Shown: piece after piece, positions 44,665 to 55,974 of the stretch | Position numbering within the stretch: position 1 is the first letter of the stretch | How the letters are laid out: the number at the start of each line of letters is the position of its first letter | From: Massariosphaeria phaeospora | Lineage: Eukaryota; Ascomycota; Dothideomycetes; Pleosporales | DNA: 64,000 bases | Assembly: GCA_011032825.1 (NCBI GenBank) | Contig: JAADJZ010000022.1 | Coordinates: 496,001 to 560,000, forward strand | Reading direction: 5' to 3' | Made by a program: the position numbers and the translations under genes | The notes under the pieces: generated by a model | Told to the model about the DNA's origin: nothing | Databases searched by the model: none | Seen by the model: only the letters and a program-made list of their open reading frames with translations

Positions 44665-46295
44665 TCACAGCTCCCGTTCCCTCCCAAGAATATCCCAGCC
44701 CACCAGTCTCCAAACCTCTCCCTTGAACCAATCATCCACATCCCTATCCTCTACTTTCGCAACAGTCGGCAACGGGCCAAACCGAGCTGGCATCCTCAGC
44801 ACCTCCAAGAAGTCATCCTCGACCTCCTCTCCGAACATGCAGCTGACGAGCGTTCGTTGCAGGCGATCTTTAGCCTGCTGGCTCAGACGGGCTTTCGACT
44901 TGGGTGGGAGAGTCTTCAGACTGAGTGTGCGGGCAAGACGACTGGGGCTTCTCTGGGGCTGGGGGTTCATGTGGTTCGGTGCGAGGCCCAAGGCTCGCTC
45001 TAAAACAAGCACCAGTGCTCGCACTTCGAGTCTAATCGCCAACGTCTCAGTCTCTCGCTTTGAGACTTCTGCGGGAGTAGTCGGTAACGGTGCCAGTGCG
45101 ATGTCATCCTCGATGTTAGGGCTGCGGTGGCGTCCAAAGGTACAGTAGAAGAGCTGCTTCCCAATGCGTTCAAGCAGCACGAACAGGCATCCGTCGAAGA
45201 TTTGTTGATGGCATTTGTCGTTCTTGTCGAGGAAGCTCATGAGAATGTTGAGTAGCTGAGCCAGAGCCCGAGAGGCCGCCGAGTCTTTCGGCGGGGTTGT
45301 GGCTCCACGGTTGGCAGCCGCTTTGGTCTGGGCTATTGAGTGCGTCGCTGCAGTGAGCCGAGCTGAGTCGGAGATGGCGGCAAGAGTTCCTTTGAACATC
45401 TTGACACACTCGTATATGACAAGACCAGGGAATCGTCTCTCACTGCCACTATCTGTAATCTTCTTCAAGCCGACTAGCACAACGGTGAATGCTCGGGCGG
45501 TCGCTCGGATGGCGCACGCTAGATCAGATTTATCTTTTTCTAGAGGGGCTGCTGTTCTTCGATTCCCGGCCACAAGCTGATCGTGGTACTTGCCGATTGC
45601 GGCAATGACGGAGGTGAAGGCGCGCAACGTCTCGACGAGCTTGGAACAAATGATCTCTGGCCCCTTCTCCTGTCTCTTGTATGATTTGTGAACGGTATAT
45701 AGATGATGGACCAGGGTGGCGCCAACTGCCGTATCACTATTAGCTTTACCTCCGAGCTGGGGGCATTTCTTGCCTTCTCCCAACTCATCGAAGATGTTAA
45801 GGTCATCCGCGAACGTGTCCACATCGGTCCCGGTCGAAGGCTCGGGTGTTTGAGGTGATGGTTTCGACCGCTTCGAGCGTCTGGCCGGTGTAGGTTCTTG
45901 GCTTTTGCGTTTCGGTGCAGTGGCTCCGCCCTCGACCCAGTTGTCGAGGCCTAGACGGCCCTGCAGGACTTGATTTGCCCGCTCCAGCTGCGAATTGCGA
46001 CGTTCAAGATCATTACTCGTTTGTTCAAACTGCTCACATCGCTTGCGCCAATAGGCCATCATGTCAAGATACCGGCGGTGATCCTCTTCATCGTGGTCTA
46101 GTCGCCCTTTCTTCAGATGGTCCCGCAACTGGAGGACGTAGTCTGGCAGCGGTTAGCGATGATATGGTACGACCCAATGCTGGAATCACCTCTTGCAGAG
46201 ACTCCACGAGGCTTGGACCTGACAATAGCAACTGCAAGCGCAATCTGCAGCTTGGAAGGTCCGATGGCGGAAGGGGCAGCCGGAATTGGTGGCAT
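44665..46295 (-). CDS. Unknown fungal protein with N-terminal coiled coil
   Basis: Two exons, 46295-46190 and 46142-44665 (intron 47 nt with a CTAAC branch site), give 527 aa starting MPPIPAAPSAIGPSKLQIAL. I do not recognise the family. Residues about 55-95 form a coiled coil (CEQFEQTSNDLERRNSQLER). A basic Ser/Pro-rich stretch (PARRSKRSKPSP) could be a nuclear signal. The remaining 350 residues are largely helical with Leu/Ala-rich segments (TLRAFTSVIAAIGKYHDQL; RALAQLLNILMSFLD). No membrane span or signal peptide is seen. The frame is intact, unlike the transposons to its left. Confidence 0.65.
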
Positions 46296-46646
46296 TGAAG
46301 AAGGGAGACGACGCTGCGATGGCAAGGGCTCAGTGCAGCTACAGAGCACTGCGCTATCAACTTGGAGGACAGGGTGTCTGAGTGCCTGGACGACAGCATG
46401 CTGAAGCCATAGGCAAAGATGCTCCAGCAAGCGCGGGCGCCAAGGCCGAAATGAGGAAAGAGCGACTCCACCACGACTGCACTGCTGGTGGTGGCACGAT
46501 AGCGAGGAACGCCAACTGCACGCGTACGAGATGACTGAATTGGCAGCCGAAAGCCCTGGCAAAGCTCACGTATAATACATCCACATTTGCGCGATAATAT
46601 TACACTTATGTAATGGCTACATCTAAGCATGAGATAGTACCATCTT
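46296..46646. other. Intergenic, no gene seen
   Basis: Promoter of the unknown gene and 3' flank of mL38. The open frames here are extensions or shadows. Confidence 0.5.
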
Positions 46647-48066
46647 CTACCTCATTCTCTCGGTTCTCCTCTTGTGTGGTAGAGGTTCGAGTCTCTTCCG
46701 CTTCAGTTCGACGTTGATCATGCTCTCCATACCCGCTCGTTCCATAACACCAGCCATATTATCATCCCATTGCGTGCGGAACAACGTGGCTGTTAGAGGC
46801 TTCAGCTGATGCTTGTCGACGAAGCTCCTCAAGATGAAACCATGCCGCCTCGTCCTCTTGACATCTAGCACGTTGAGTGCTTTTGCATCCTTCTGCTCTA
46901 AAACAATCACAGCTAAGCGATGATAGGGGGCGCCTCTCTGAGCCAAGGGTGCTTGCCACGGGAGCACAATCCTCTTAGCTGCCGGATCCGTGATTTTGTT
47001 GTCGTCTTGGTCGATCCTTATGAGGGGAATCGATGTCTGGGTTGGCGAGATGAGAATATTGGACGCGATGAACTGGCAGCGGTAGGTGAAGCCATCTTGC
47101 TCCGGGACTGGCACGTCCGCATCGACGACCACAACGCTGACCAACTTCTCACCCGCTTCGAAACATTGGACGTTGAGCCTCGGCATGCTCTCACTCATCT
47201 CCGAATCTACAAATTCGCCGGGAGGGATGTTCTTGCGTCCGAAGCCAAGGTCGATGTCTGCGGCGAGGTCCAGAGCGGGCAGCAGATCTGGTACGATGTT
47301 CATCTGGGAGATACGCTGCTCTAGGACGAGGCGCTTGTATTTCCGCCATTTTAGGGAAGCCAGGTGCCGATATATGGGCTTATTCATGTCTCCTGCTATG
47401 TAATTAGTAATAGTCCAATCAAGTGTGCTACGAACACATACCCTGCCCATCTTCAAACTTCTTCTTGACCACAGGGTCGTTGATGTCTGCTAGAATAACC
47501 AACTCGTTGATGTAGTTTCTCATGCTCCTCATCCTAGCCTCCTTCGCCGCCTGCCCACCGCTCACCGCCGGGTCTTGCGCGATCAAGTTTTTCAACCGAA
47601 GGGTCTGGGTCTCGATCTGCTTGAGCTTCTCCTGTCGATCCTCCAGCAGAATCTTCCGCGCCTCTTGGAAGCATTGGTAGGGCAGCTGCTCAAACGGTAT
47701 GTCTGGGGTGTTCGCGGAACGGCGTAGGAGTGCGCGGCGACGGCGAGAACCAACTGGCTGTAGGCCTTCTCGGCGGAGGAGTCGACGCTCATCGCGTTTG
47801 AACACAACCGAACTGGGGTCAAGAGTGCCCCATTTCTTCATGTATTCTGGGTTCTCCGCAGTAGCCGCATTGCTATCATTCGGTGCTGATGCTGTAGCCG
47901 CGGGTGCGGGCACGGGCGGTGGTGGTGGAGGTTGCGTCTGTAGCTCTTCGCGGGCGGTTGACGAGCTGGACAGCAATCGGACGGGAGCGCCGTGAACGCT
48001 CGCTGGCTGGCGTACGCATCGGACGCAGGCATTGATCTGCCAGAATGACGGCTTGACGGACGGCAT
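46647..48066 (-). CDS. MRPL35: Mitochondrial large-subunit ribosomal protein mL38 (MRPL35), PEBP-like
   Basis: Exons 48066-47442 and 47392-46647 (intron 49 nt) give 456 aa. The start [20 protein letters not shown] opens a basic presequence. Residues after about 200 hold the phosphatidylethanolamine-binding-protein fold used by mL38: [73 protein letters not shown]. The N-terminal part ([20 protein letters not shown], then [15 protein letters not shown]) matches the fungal protein's own extension. It is built into the mitochondrial 54S subunit. It is divergent from uL4m with 161 bp between the ATGs. Confidence 0.88.
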
Positions 48067-48227
48067 TGGCAGCGACGGGTGGGTTAACTGGTTGACACTG
48101 TGCAGAGACGTGCGGGTGCGGCTCTGCGAAAATGTCCAGTCGTGCGCACGGACGGGCCGGCACCTTTTGAAAACCTCCGCACCAGCTCCGCCGTCGCTCT
48201 CGTCGACCTCGCTCCACCTCGGCCGGC
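48067..48227. promoter_or_regulatory. Shared promoter of two mitoribosomal protein genes
   Basis: Only 161 bp lie between the divergent ATGs of mL38 and uL4m, so the two are likely co-expressed from one regulatory stretch. No known motif was identified. Confidence 0.6.
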
Positions 48228-49915
48228 ATGGCTTCCTCAAAGATGTCGTGTCCAATGCGGGGCGCCACATACCAGCTCGGCCGATTGTCAATACGGCAGG
48301 ATGCAATTCCTGTACGTCGCCTTGCTGTACCTTGCAGCGCCGTCCTAATCGCACCTAGAAATCCCTGACCCGTTCAATATCCACCTCGACTTCCTCACAT
48401 GCAGCAGTCTCCACGACGAGCACCTCGGCCGACGGGTACAGGCCCGTCAAGCCTTTCGATCAGCAGACCGTCACCGCCACAATACACCACTTCCCCTCAT
48501 TCGAGCCCATCCGCTTTGCGACATACCCGGCGAACCACCTCTACCTCCCCACACGGCGCGACATACTCCACCGCGCTGTCATCTACGAAGGCGACAGCGA
48601 GCGATCCGGCACTGCTTCCACCAAGACCAGATATGAAGTTCGGGGCTCAGCAAGGAAGGTTCGGCCGCAGAAGGGTAGCGGGCGCGCGCGTCTGGGAGAC
48701 AAAAACTCGCCCATGCTGCGAGGTGGAGGAGTAGCGTTTGGACCCAAACCACGCGATTTCGCCACCGGACTGCAGAAGAAGGTCTATGACCTCGCATGGC
48801 GGACAGCACTCTCGTACCGCTTTCGGAAAGGCGAATTGGTGATTGTGGACAACGCCATGGAAATCGAGAGCCCGTCTTCGGAGCTCCTCCGACACATCTT
48901 CGACGCGAGCCGCTTTGGCGAAAAGAGTGGCCGGAGTCTTCTCGTAACAGTGGAGGACCGGCCGCTGTTGGGGCGAGCGCTGCAAAAGATGGGTCAGGAC
49001 AGACAGCTGCGCACATGGGATAACGTAGACGTGAAGAATCTGCTGGAACTGTCCCGCATCGTCATCGAGCGCGCCGCTCTCCACAACATCCTCATGTCCC
49101 ACCAAGACGACCTAACACACCCAGCCTATCTCGGGCCCCGCCCGCAGCGCAGCCCCACGGCTCTCGAATCCGTAATGGGCTGGCCGGAATTCCGCGCGCT
49201 GTCGCTCGCATCCGCGTCCGAGCGCGAAGCCATCCGCTCCGAAGCCTACACCTCCGTCGCCAACAGCCGCTGGTCGCACGCCGAGACTCTCCCCGACGGC
49301 CCCGAGAAACTCAAGCTCACAACCTCGGGCTACGACCTCTTCATCGAAGCCAAAGAGCTGAGCCGCGCCCGCCTGCCCAGCACCGGCCCCCTCGAATACC
49401 AGCTCAAACTCAACGAGCGGCGCCAGGACGACGCAGCGCGCACCGACCGCACCAAGCTCGCGGACATCGAGATCGAGCAGCTCGAGCTGCAGAGCCAGAT
49501 CGACGATATTCGCCGCCAGGACGCGGTGCTGCAGGCCGAGGTTGCGGAGAACAGCGTTGAGGCGCTAATGTTCCGCGGCGAGAAGGATGAGGCGGATGGG
49601 TTGTACGAGACTGCTAGGGACCTGCGCACGGAGGTCGCGAAAGCGGAGGTGGTGCTCTACAAGCGGCTGCGCGATGTGGCGCTTAAGCGCGAGGAATTGC
49701 TGATGGAGCAGGGGCGCTGGAGCGAGGCAGGGGAGCAGCAGCTGAAGGCGCAGGAGTATCAGGAGTTGGTGGATCAGGCGGAGGTCGAGGAGGTTGAGGA
49801 GGGGGAGTATGAGGAGGAGGGGGGATACAGTCCGGAGGACTTTGATGGCAAGGCTCCAGTTCGTGAGGAGCTGGTTGTCGAGGAACCGAAGGGGAAGAAG
49901 GAGGAGCGGAAGTAG
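48228..49915 (+). CDS. YML6: Mitochondrial large-subunit ribosomal protein uL4 (YML6/MRPL4)
   Basis: Exon 1 is 48228-48311 ([20 protein letters not shown], an import presequence), the intron is 48312-48358 (47 nt), and exon 2 is 48359-49915; 546 aa. Exon 2 has no in-frame ATG before MLRGGG at 48713, which is why the first exon is needed. The uL4 core is clear: [73 protein letters not shown]. After about residue 290 a long helical, acidic extension follows ([31 protein letters not shown]) that bacterial L4 lacks. It helps line the peptide exit tunnel of the mitoribosome. Confidence 0.9.
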
Positions 49916-50288
49916 AGGTCTTTGTACAGTGTAGTGTATCATCTATAGGCATTTACAAAATGTTTTGAGGCTGTACTAGACATTTATCACACTGTCCTAA
50001 GACATGCTTCATTGCTAATGAGTGATGTGCGCTCAGTGTCGCCAGCAACAGCGGGCTAGCTAAATATGCCAACATCCGATTTTCCATGTTCTCAATCCTG
50101 AAACTGCTTTCGCGCTCTAGCGAATATTTAGAGACTGGGCGAGACGGTCGTGACGATCAGGGCCGGCATCACCGCCCCTGAGTATGTACCCCTTCACGGC
50201 ACATGCATGGGCTCAAGCGGGTATAAGCAGGCGCGGGATCAGTCGTTGGCCCAGACTGATAGATTACTTCGAGGTTGTTCTCCTGCTC
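49916..50288. other. Intergenic between convergent genes
   Basis: 3' flanks of uL4m and IF3m. No gene seen. Confidence 0.55.
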
Positions 50289-51155
50289 TCAATGCGCCGG
50301 GTCTACCTCAATTGCTTTCTCTGGTGTCCCTTCCACTTCCTTCTCCACATCCTTCTCCTCGGCCCCCTCCTTCTCCTTCCCCTCATCCTCCCCCTTCTTC
50401 GCCTTATCCTCCAACTTCCGCCCCTCAAAAACCAACGTCATCACCCCCCCCAACGTCCCCTCCGCCTCCTTAACCTCCGCCGCACCCCTACACCCCCTAA
50501 CCTCCTCCCTCACCACCTTCAACAGCTCCCTGCACTCCCCCTCCGACGCCTGCTTCCCCCTCGCCTTCTTCCCAAACAGCACCTCGACCTTCCTGCCCTC
50601 CTTGAGAAACTCCACCATCTTCTTAATCCGGTGCTTCAAATCGCCCGGCGCAATCGCCCAGTTGAGCTCGAGGCTCTTGGCCGGCGGGCCCGCGCCCTGG
50701 CCGCGCGCCTGCCGCCGCTCAATGTCCAGTTTGCGCTTGTGCTGCGCGCGGAGTTCCATTTTCGAGATGGGTTTGCAGGTTGGCGGGTGCGAGGGGTGGG
50801 GCGCGCCGTATTCGTCCACGCGGCCGGGCGAGACTTGGAGTAGGTGGTGCGTTTCTTCGTCGTAGTAGTGTGTGGCCATGCGTTTGTCGATCGAGGGGTG
50901 GAAGAGGCCGTCGAGGTCGACCAGGTTGATGTAGGGCGCTGTGATGGCCGCGTCGAAGACGAAGGAGTCGGAGAGCGGTTGCCGTTGCGGGGTGTCTTTT
51001 TTGAAGGATTTGGGCCGGATGGAGGTGACGGGGAGGAGGGAGGGGGGGAAGGGCGAGGTGCGAAGGAGGGGGGTGGTGAGGGTTGGGGCGACGAAGACGC
51101 GGAAGAGGGCGCGCGAGGTGCTGGATAGGTGGGCGGGACGCAGAATTGAAGCCAT
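50289..51155 (-). CDS. Mitochondrial translation initiation factor 3 (AIM23-like)
   Basis: 288 aa from the ATG at 51155 (MASILRPAHLSSTSRALFRV, an Arg/Ser/Leu presequence); the longer frame to 51347 has no import-like start. The IF3 N-domain end is seen in INLVDLDGLFHPSIDKRMA and the C-domain in KSLELNWAIAPGDLKHRIKK, then MVEFLKEGRKVEVLFGKKAR, which match IF3's 'KEIelswkIxxhDLxxKlkkaxxFLekGxkVkv'. A Glu/Lys-rich tail follows. IF3 keeps mitoribosomal subunits apart and checks start codons; the yeast form is AIM23. It is divergent from ATG16. Confidence 0.85.
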   Translation of the reverse strand: MASILRPAHLSSTSRALFRVFVAPTLTTPLLRTSPFPPSLLPVTSIRPKSFKKDTPQRQPLSDSFVFDAAITAPYINLVDLDGLFHPSIDKRMATHYYDEETHHLLQVSPGRVDEYGAPHPSHPPTCKPISKMELRAQHKRKLDIERRQARGQGAGPPAKSLELNWAIAPGDLKHRIKKMVEFLKEGRKVEVLFGKKARGKQASEGECRELLKVVREEVRGCRGAAEVKEAEGTLGGVMTLVFEGRKLEDKAKKGEDEGKEKEGAEEKDVEKEVEGTPEKAIEVDPAH

Positions 51156-51438
51156 TGCGGAAAACAAGAAACGAGCGCGAAGCACAGCGAGAATGCGCGC
51201 TGCGACGGGTTGATTGACGTTTGAGCGAAGCTGTTGTGTTGTTGGAGTTTTGCGTCGAAACCACGAAGCGGCGCGGCGCACGGGCGCCGGCCGGCCGTCA
51301 CCTCCGAGCAGGCGGCACCCCACCAGCTCTCGATCACTTCGTGACACTCACCAGCCTCGCATACAACGTCGTTCCCAATATGCTGCAGCGGCACTCGACG
51401 CATCCGATACCAAAGTCCCGAGCTGCGAACTTGCCGCC

Positions 51439-52148
51439 ATGAGTAACCCGCTCGCTGACTACCTGTCGGCGCTGGAGGCACGCGATGCGCGGGAGAAGGC
51501 GCATGAGGAATACGTCAACGCATGTGAGTTGACACTACTGGACTGCTCCATGTTCCAGTGTGCAAATGTAGCTCATGGCTGTTAGACACCAAGCTCGCGG
51601 ACCGCACCGCTGCACTCACCAAGCAAGCCCCGCCCGCAGCAGAACAGCCCACCCCCTCCCCAACCTCATCCGCCCTCCCCATCCGGCCGCCCCTCACCCC
51701 GCGAGGCAAATCGAGCGCCGCCCCTTCCTCCACGCCCTCCCCCAGCAGCCTCTTGCAACTCCGCGCCGAACTCGCCTCCACGCAAAAGACGCGCTCCTCC
51801 CTCGAACTCGCCGTATCCTCCCAAGCCGCCGAGCTCTCTTCGCTCAAAGCCGCCTCAGCCTCGCACAAGGCGCGCATCGCAGCGCTCGAAAAGGCCAAGG
51901 AGCAGCTGGACCGGCGGGTGCGGGACCGGGCCGACGAGCTCAAGGGCAAGGGCCGGTTTGTCGAGGAGGTGCAGGACGAGATGGTGGCGCTGAGTCTGCA
52001 GCTCCATATGGCGGAGCAGGAGAAGGAGAAGCTGAAAGAAGAGAATGAAGAGTTGACGAGGAGGTGGGTGAGGAAGATGGAGGAGGAGGCGAGGAAGATG
52101 AATGAGGTGCATGGGTGGGAGGATGGGAGGAGGAAGGGGAAGAAGTAG
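51439..52148 (+). CDS. ATG16: Autophagy protein 16
   Basis: Two exons, 51439-51523 and 51586-52148 (intron 62 nt), give 215 aa. The start MSNPLADYLSALEARDAREK and, across the splice, EEYVNAYTKLADRTAALTKQ form the ATG5-binding N-terminal helix. A Pro/Ser-rich linker (residues about 45-85) leads to a long coiled coil (LLQLRAELASTQKTRSSLEL through VQDEMVALSLQLHMAEQEKE) used for dimerisation. In fungi ATG16 is short and lacks WD40 repeats, as here. It joins ATG12-ATG5 to direct ATG8 lipidation on the forming autophagosome. Confidence 0.9.
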
Positions 52149-53094
52149 GTAGGGGTTGGCTGACGGGAGGGAGGGTAGGGTTTCTGGAGGTGGGAGAGGG
52201 GATGCGGAGTGGGAGTGGGAAATTGTCTAGGCTTGGGAGGCTTAGGAGAGAAAAGAATAGTTTGTCGATGCAAACTTCGGCTTGGGATAGTGTATCGTAT
52301 TATGTGTTGGTTGTTTCAAGCGCCTAAATCAGTGAAAGCTTTTCGTTGTCAGTTGTCAAGTTGGCCCACGCAACCACGTCAAGTCTCTATCAACATTCCT
52401 ACCGCATAACACCACGCTCGTAGAACCACAACCTCGCATCCCTGCACAAACACAGACATGGTTCTTCACGAGCGATCTTTTAGTTCTTCCCCACGATATA
52501 CTAAAACCGGAAATTTTGAATTCAAGAGTATATAGCATGCACAACGGCCTTTCAAAAAGTTGTGGGGTGGAAGACTGTCAGGGGGTAGGGATAGGGAGGG
52601 GGGCTTATATGGGCATAAGGAGAGGAAAGGAGAGGAGAGGGGGCGGAAGGTGGATGGGATGGAATAACTCATGCTCGAGTGAGCAAGTGTATGAGTTGGG
52701 TGATAGAGGCAAACGTCTGAACTAGCGCGCGCGTCGTGCCATCAGTAGAGCTCTTTTCCCATGGTGTTTCCGGCCATAGTATTCAGAACACTTGAAAAAA
52801 CAGCGGCTGGTTCCGACCGTGTACGATTTAGCTATCCGCAACCAATCAATCAGAACATTGAATCGGCTATCAAACCTGTTATCAAGGCGTTAGAGTTCAC
52901 GCTCCGCTGCTACGCCACGGTTGACGCCGTGAAGAGAAGGAGTGAGAAACTAGTGACTTTTAGCACGCGGCGAGGTCTTAACGTGGGTGCTAATTTGCCT
53001 GGATGGAGGGAGATATAGCTTCGGTTCGGTCAGAACCTCAGCCGCAGGGGAAGACTTCGGGCGCATCAGTGAGGCACGCACAGCGTCTGTGGAT
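52149..53094. other. Intergenic, no convincing gene
   Basis: 3' flank of ATG16 and of the disrupted phosphotransferase gene. G-rich runs lie at 52555-52660. A frame at 52761-53018 (85 codons) has no domain. Confidence 0.5.
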
Positions 53095-53439
53095 TCAGAA
53101 CCAAAGATCTTGATAAATCATCCGTAGTGCCACAGCCTCCTGGGGCTGCGGCTCCAGGATGTGTTCTAGGGCCTGTCCGGTGCAGGATTTGGAGCCTCCT
53201 TTTCGGCCGGATTAGGCACCGTTTTGGGAACGGCGATTGAAACGGTGGCGTGTTCGGTAATACGGAGGTTTGCCAGGGCGATCTGGAGGTCTCGTTTTGT
53301 TAGCTCAGCCACCAAAATTTAAACCCCTGTTTAGAGGATTTTGACTTACAATCTTCTGTTTTGAGCGATCTGAAAGCTCCGTTCTTACGACTGACCCCCA
53401 AGGGGTCGGTCGTGACGCCGGAGCTCCTATCTCTAACAC

Positions 53440-54659
53440 GTGATTATGAAGCTTGAACGCCCTGTTGCTGTTGCTCTTACTAGTATAGTTGCTGCTGCTG
53501 CAGCAGCGATCACTGCTTACACAGATGGGTATACCGAGCCCTCCGGCGTACGTCAGTTCGAATCTGATCGCGATCGTGGCAGCGCTTGGGTGGCTTCTTG
53601 TTTGAGCAACGACGCTCAGCTCTTAGCGGAGACTCGACTGCGTCCTGAGGTATTCGAAGCGCTCGTAGGATGGCTGAGGGAGGATGGTGTACGCAGAGGA
53701 AACGCCTTAGTAGAGGAGAAGCTCTTTACCTTCACATATATATGTGGCAATGGAGCTTCTTGGCGGAATACTCAGTACCGTTGCGGCCGATCGCTGGATA
53801 CTATGTCGAAGTAAGCTATGTAAAAAGTGAGCAAAAAGGCGTGTATTGCTTACAAAGTTGCAGACACTTTTATAAGATCCTCAACGCTCTAATCTGACTC
53901 TACTCGAAGGTAGTACACCGCGCTTTAACAGAGATCCTAAAGGCTATAAAGGACAATCCCAAAAGGTAGCCTATGTTCAAGGACTGTGTAGGAGCACTCG
54001 ACAGCTCTTATTTTTATCTGCATGTGCCAGCTAGTAAGCAGAAGCGCTTTCGTAATCGTCATAGCAAGCTTACCCAAAACGTACTCGCTGTTGTTGACTT
54101 CGAGATGAACTTCTAGTACGTACTGGCGGGGTAGGAAGGCTCTGCCCATAACGGAAGAGTGATCCGTGACGCTATCTAACGAGGGTTTAGAGCTCCTCTA
54201 AGACGCTACTTTCTCGCAGATGCTAGGTATGCTAACAAGGATATACTGCTTACTCCGTACCGCGGCGTGCGTTATTATCTGCGAGAGATTAGTTAAGTAG
54301 CGAGGACACTAAGTGACAAGTATGAGCTGTTCAACTACCGGCACTCGTCCTTAAGGAACGTAGTGGAACGCATCTTTAGAGTGTTTAAGCGACGCTGGAG
54401 AGTGTTCGACAGGCCGCACGAGTTCTCTATTGAGACTTAAGTAAAGCTTGTGTATGCCCTCGTCGCGCTGCACAACTTCATTAACAGGCACTGCCTAGTA
54501 GATAAAGACTTCGGAAGCGAGCTTAGTAACGAAGAGAAAGAAAAGGACGAGCTTAAGGGCGACGGTGAGGCGAAGGACGTTGAAATAGACGCGCTAAGGA
54601 AGCAGATCGCGGACATGCTTTGGCAGAGCTATTGTGAGGCTACTAGGCGAAGGTTGTAG
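53440..54659 (+). pseudogene. Harbinger DDE nuclease of element E
   Basis: Exons about 53440-53810 and 53864-54659 (intron 53 nt) read in one frame with seven internal stops, mostly where Trp or Gln codons would be. Marks of the DDE_Tnp_4 family: LRPEVFEALVGWLREDG, VEEKLFTFTYICGNGASWRN, CVGALDSSYFYLHVPA (first catalytic Asp), EGSAHNGRVIRDAI, YLLADARYANKDILLTPYRG-like 'DxgY' region, and NVVERIFRVFKRRWRVFDRP with the catalytic Glu. Some acids are changed (AHN where AHD is usual). Inactive. Confidence 0.8.
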
Positions 54660-55050
54660 GTGTAGCAGCGAGCGTGGTAGTAGTAGTAAGAGTAGTATAA
54701 GTAGCTTGGATAGAAAGTTTCGTCAACACCAAGCTCGAAATCTCACGATAGTAGCTCGTGCCTATGCTACTAGAGCTCCCGTGCTGCAAGCTACGCGTAC
54801 GGCGTCTACCTAGTTCGCTAGAAGCTCGCTTTTAGTTGGGAAAAGTTGTCTAGGGCAATATGACCGATATATCGTTTTTAGAGCTATTTACTAAGCAAAT
54901 TGGCCAAAAAACAGGCTAAAACGTACTCTTACAACAGTATATTGAGACAAGAGCTTCTAATCTGCTAGCAGAGCCCTAGCAACAGCTTGCAGCCTTGCGT
55001 ACAGCTTATACTTACGCCCCACTTTTGCCGTTAGTGCCCCAAGAACTTTA

Positions 55051-55974
55051 TCAATCCGGATCTGGCTCTCTATTAGCATTCTTCTTCTCTAATTTACTTT
55101 CGCTCTCTTACTCTACAGCTCTCATAGCATCGTCGTACTCTCCTCTATCGCACTCAACACCAGCTACATGCTTACGGCGTCGAAGTAGCTCTCGCCGCAC
55201 CTATCTCCGCCTCATTCCTAGCCGCAGAGCGATGAAAGTCTTCGCGGCGTACTCCTTCTTGAACACCTCTACGATGGCGAGCTTTAGAACGGGCCGCAGC
55301 ACTTTGTAAGTCTTTATAAACTTCTAGATAGCTTTTTTCTAATAGTCTTTATCTATCACTGCGACGAGCTTTTCGAGCTGGTTAGTGAGTCCTGCAAGCT
55401 CCTGGCCGAGCCTGTCAGTCGCCGTCGTCCTCGACCTCTTGGCCGATTTAACAGAGCTGGCTGACGCGCTTGAAGCTGCTCTCTTGCTGCGCAACGTCAC
55501 CAGCTAGCTCCTAGAGCGAGCAGCAGCTGGCTCGTCGTCGTCCGACGTTAGGTCTCGCTCGATCGATTGGGCAGCGACGAGACTTCTTACGTCTATTACG
55601 TTTTGCCTAGTAGCGAGGACACTTTCAAACAGCTGCCGAAGCATGTCACTGAACCTTAGCGGCTGCGACTTGAACTTTTTAGCGTCCTTGTGCGCCTCGA
55701 AGTACGCTTCAAGAGCGTCTAGGTTACTAGTAACTATGCCGCTGTCGTTAACGCTGAACCTAGATTGTGAGGTAAGCTCTACTTACACTTTGTAGTGTTT
55801 CTTGAAGGCGTTATGCTTATTTTTGCAGTTCGCAACAGTTACAATCTGCGCTGTGCTAGCAACCTTTTGTACCTCGCTTCTTACGTATTCCCACGCTTCT
55901 TTCTTGTACCTTAAGTTAGCTCGGTAGCTGCGCTTGACCTCCTAAACCAACGCTACCACCAGCGTCTCCTCCAT
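55051..55974 (-). pseudogene. Myb/SANT-like second protein of element E
   Basis: A 308-codon frame from ATG 55974 (MEETLVVALV, then a stop, then EVKRSYRANLRYKKEAWEYV) to the TGA at 55051-55053 with several stops. The N-terminal Trp/Tyr-rich helices resemble the Myb/SANT-like DNA-binding partner encoded by Harbinger elements; the middle is Ser/Arg-rich and the end is helical (KFIKTYKVLRPVLKLAIVEV). The partner normally brings the nuclease to the nucleus and to the element ends. Confidence 0.65.

Noticed and set aside
52761..53018. 85-codon plus-strand frame
   Set aside because: No family marks; lies in the 3' flank of the disrupted APH-like gene.
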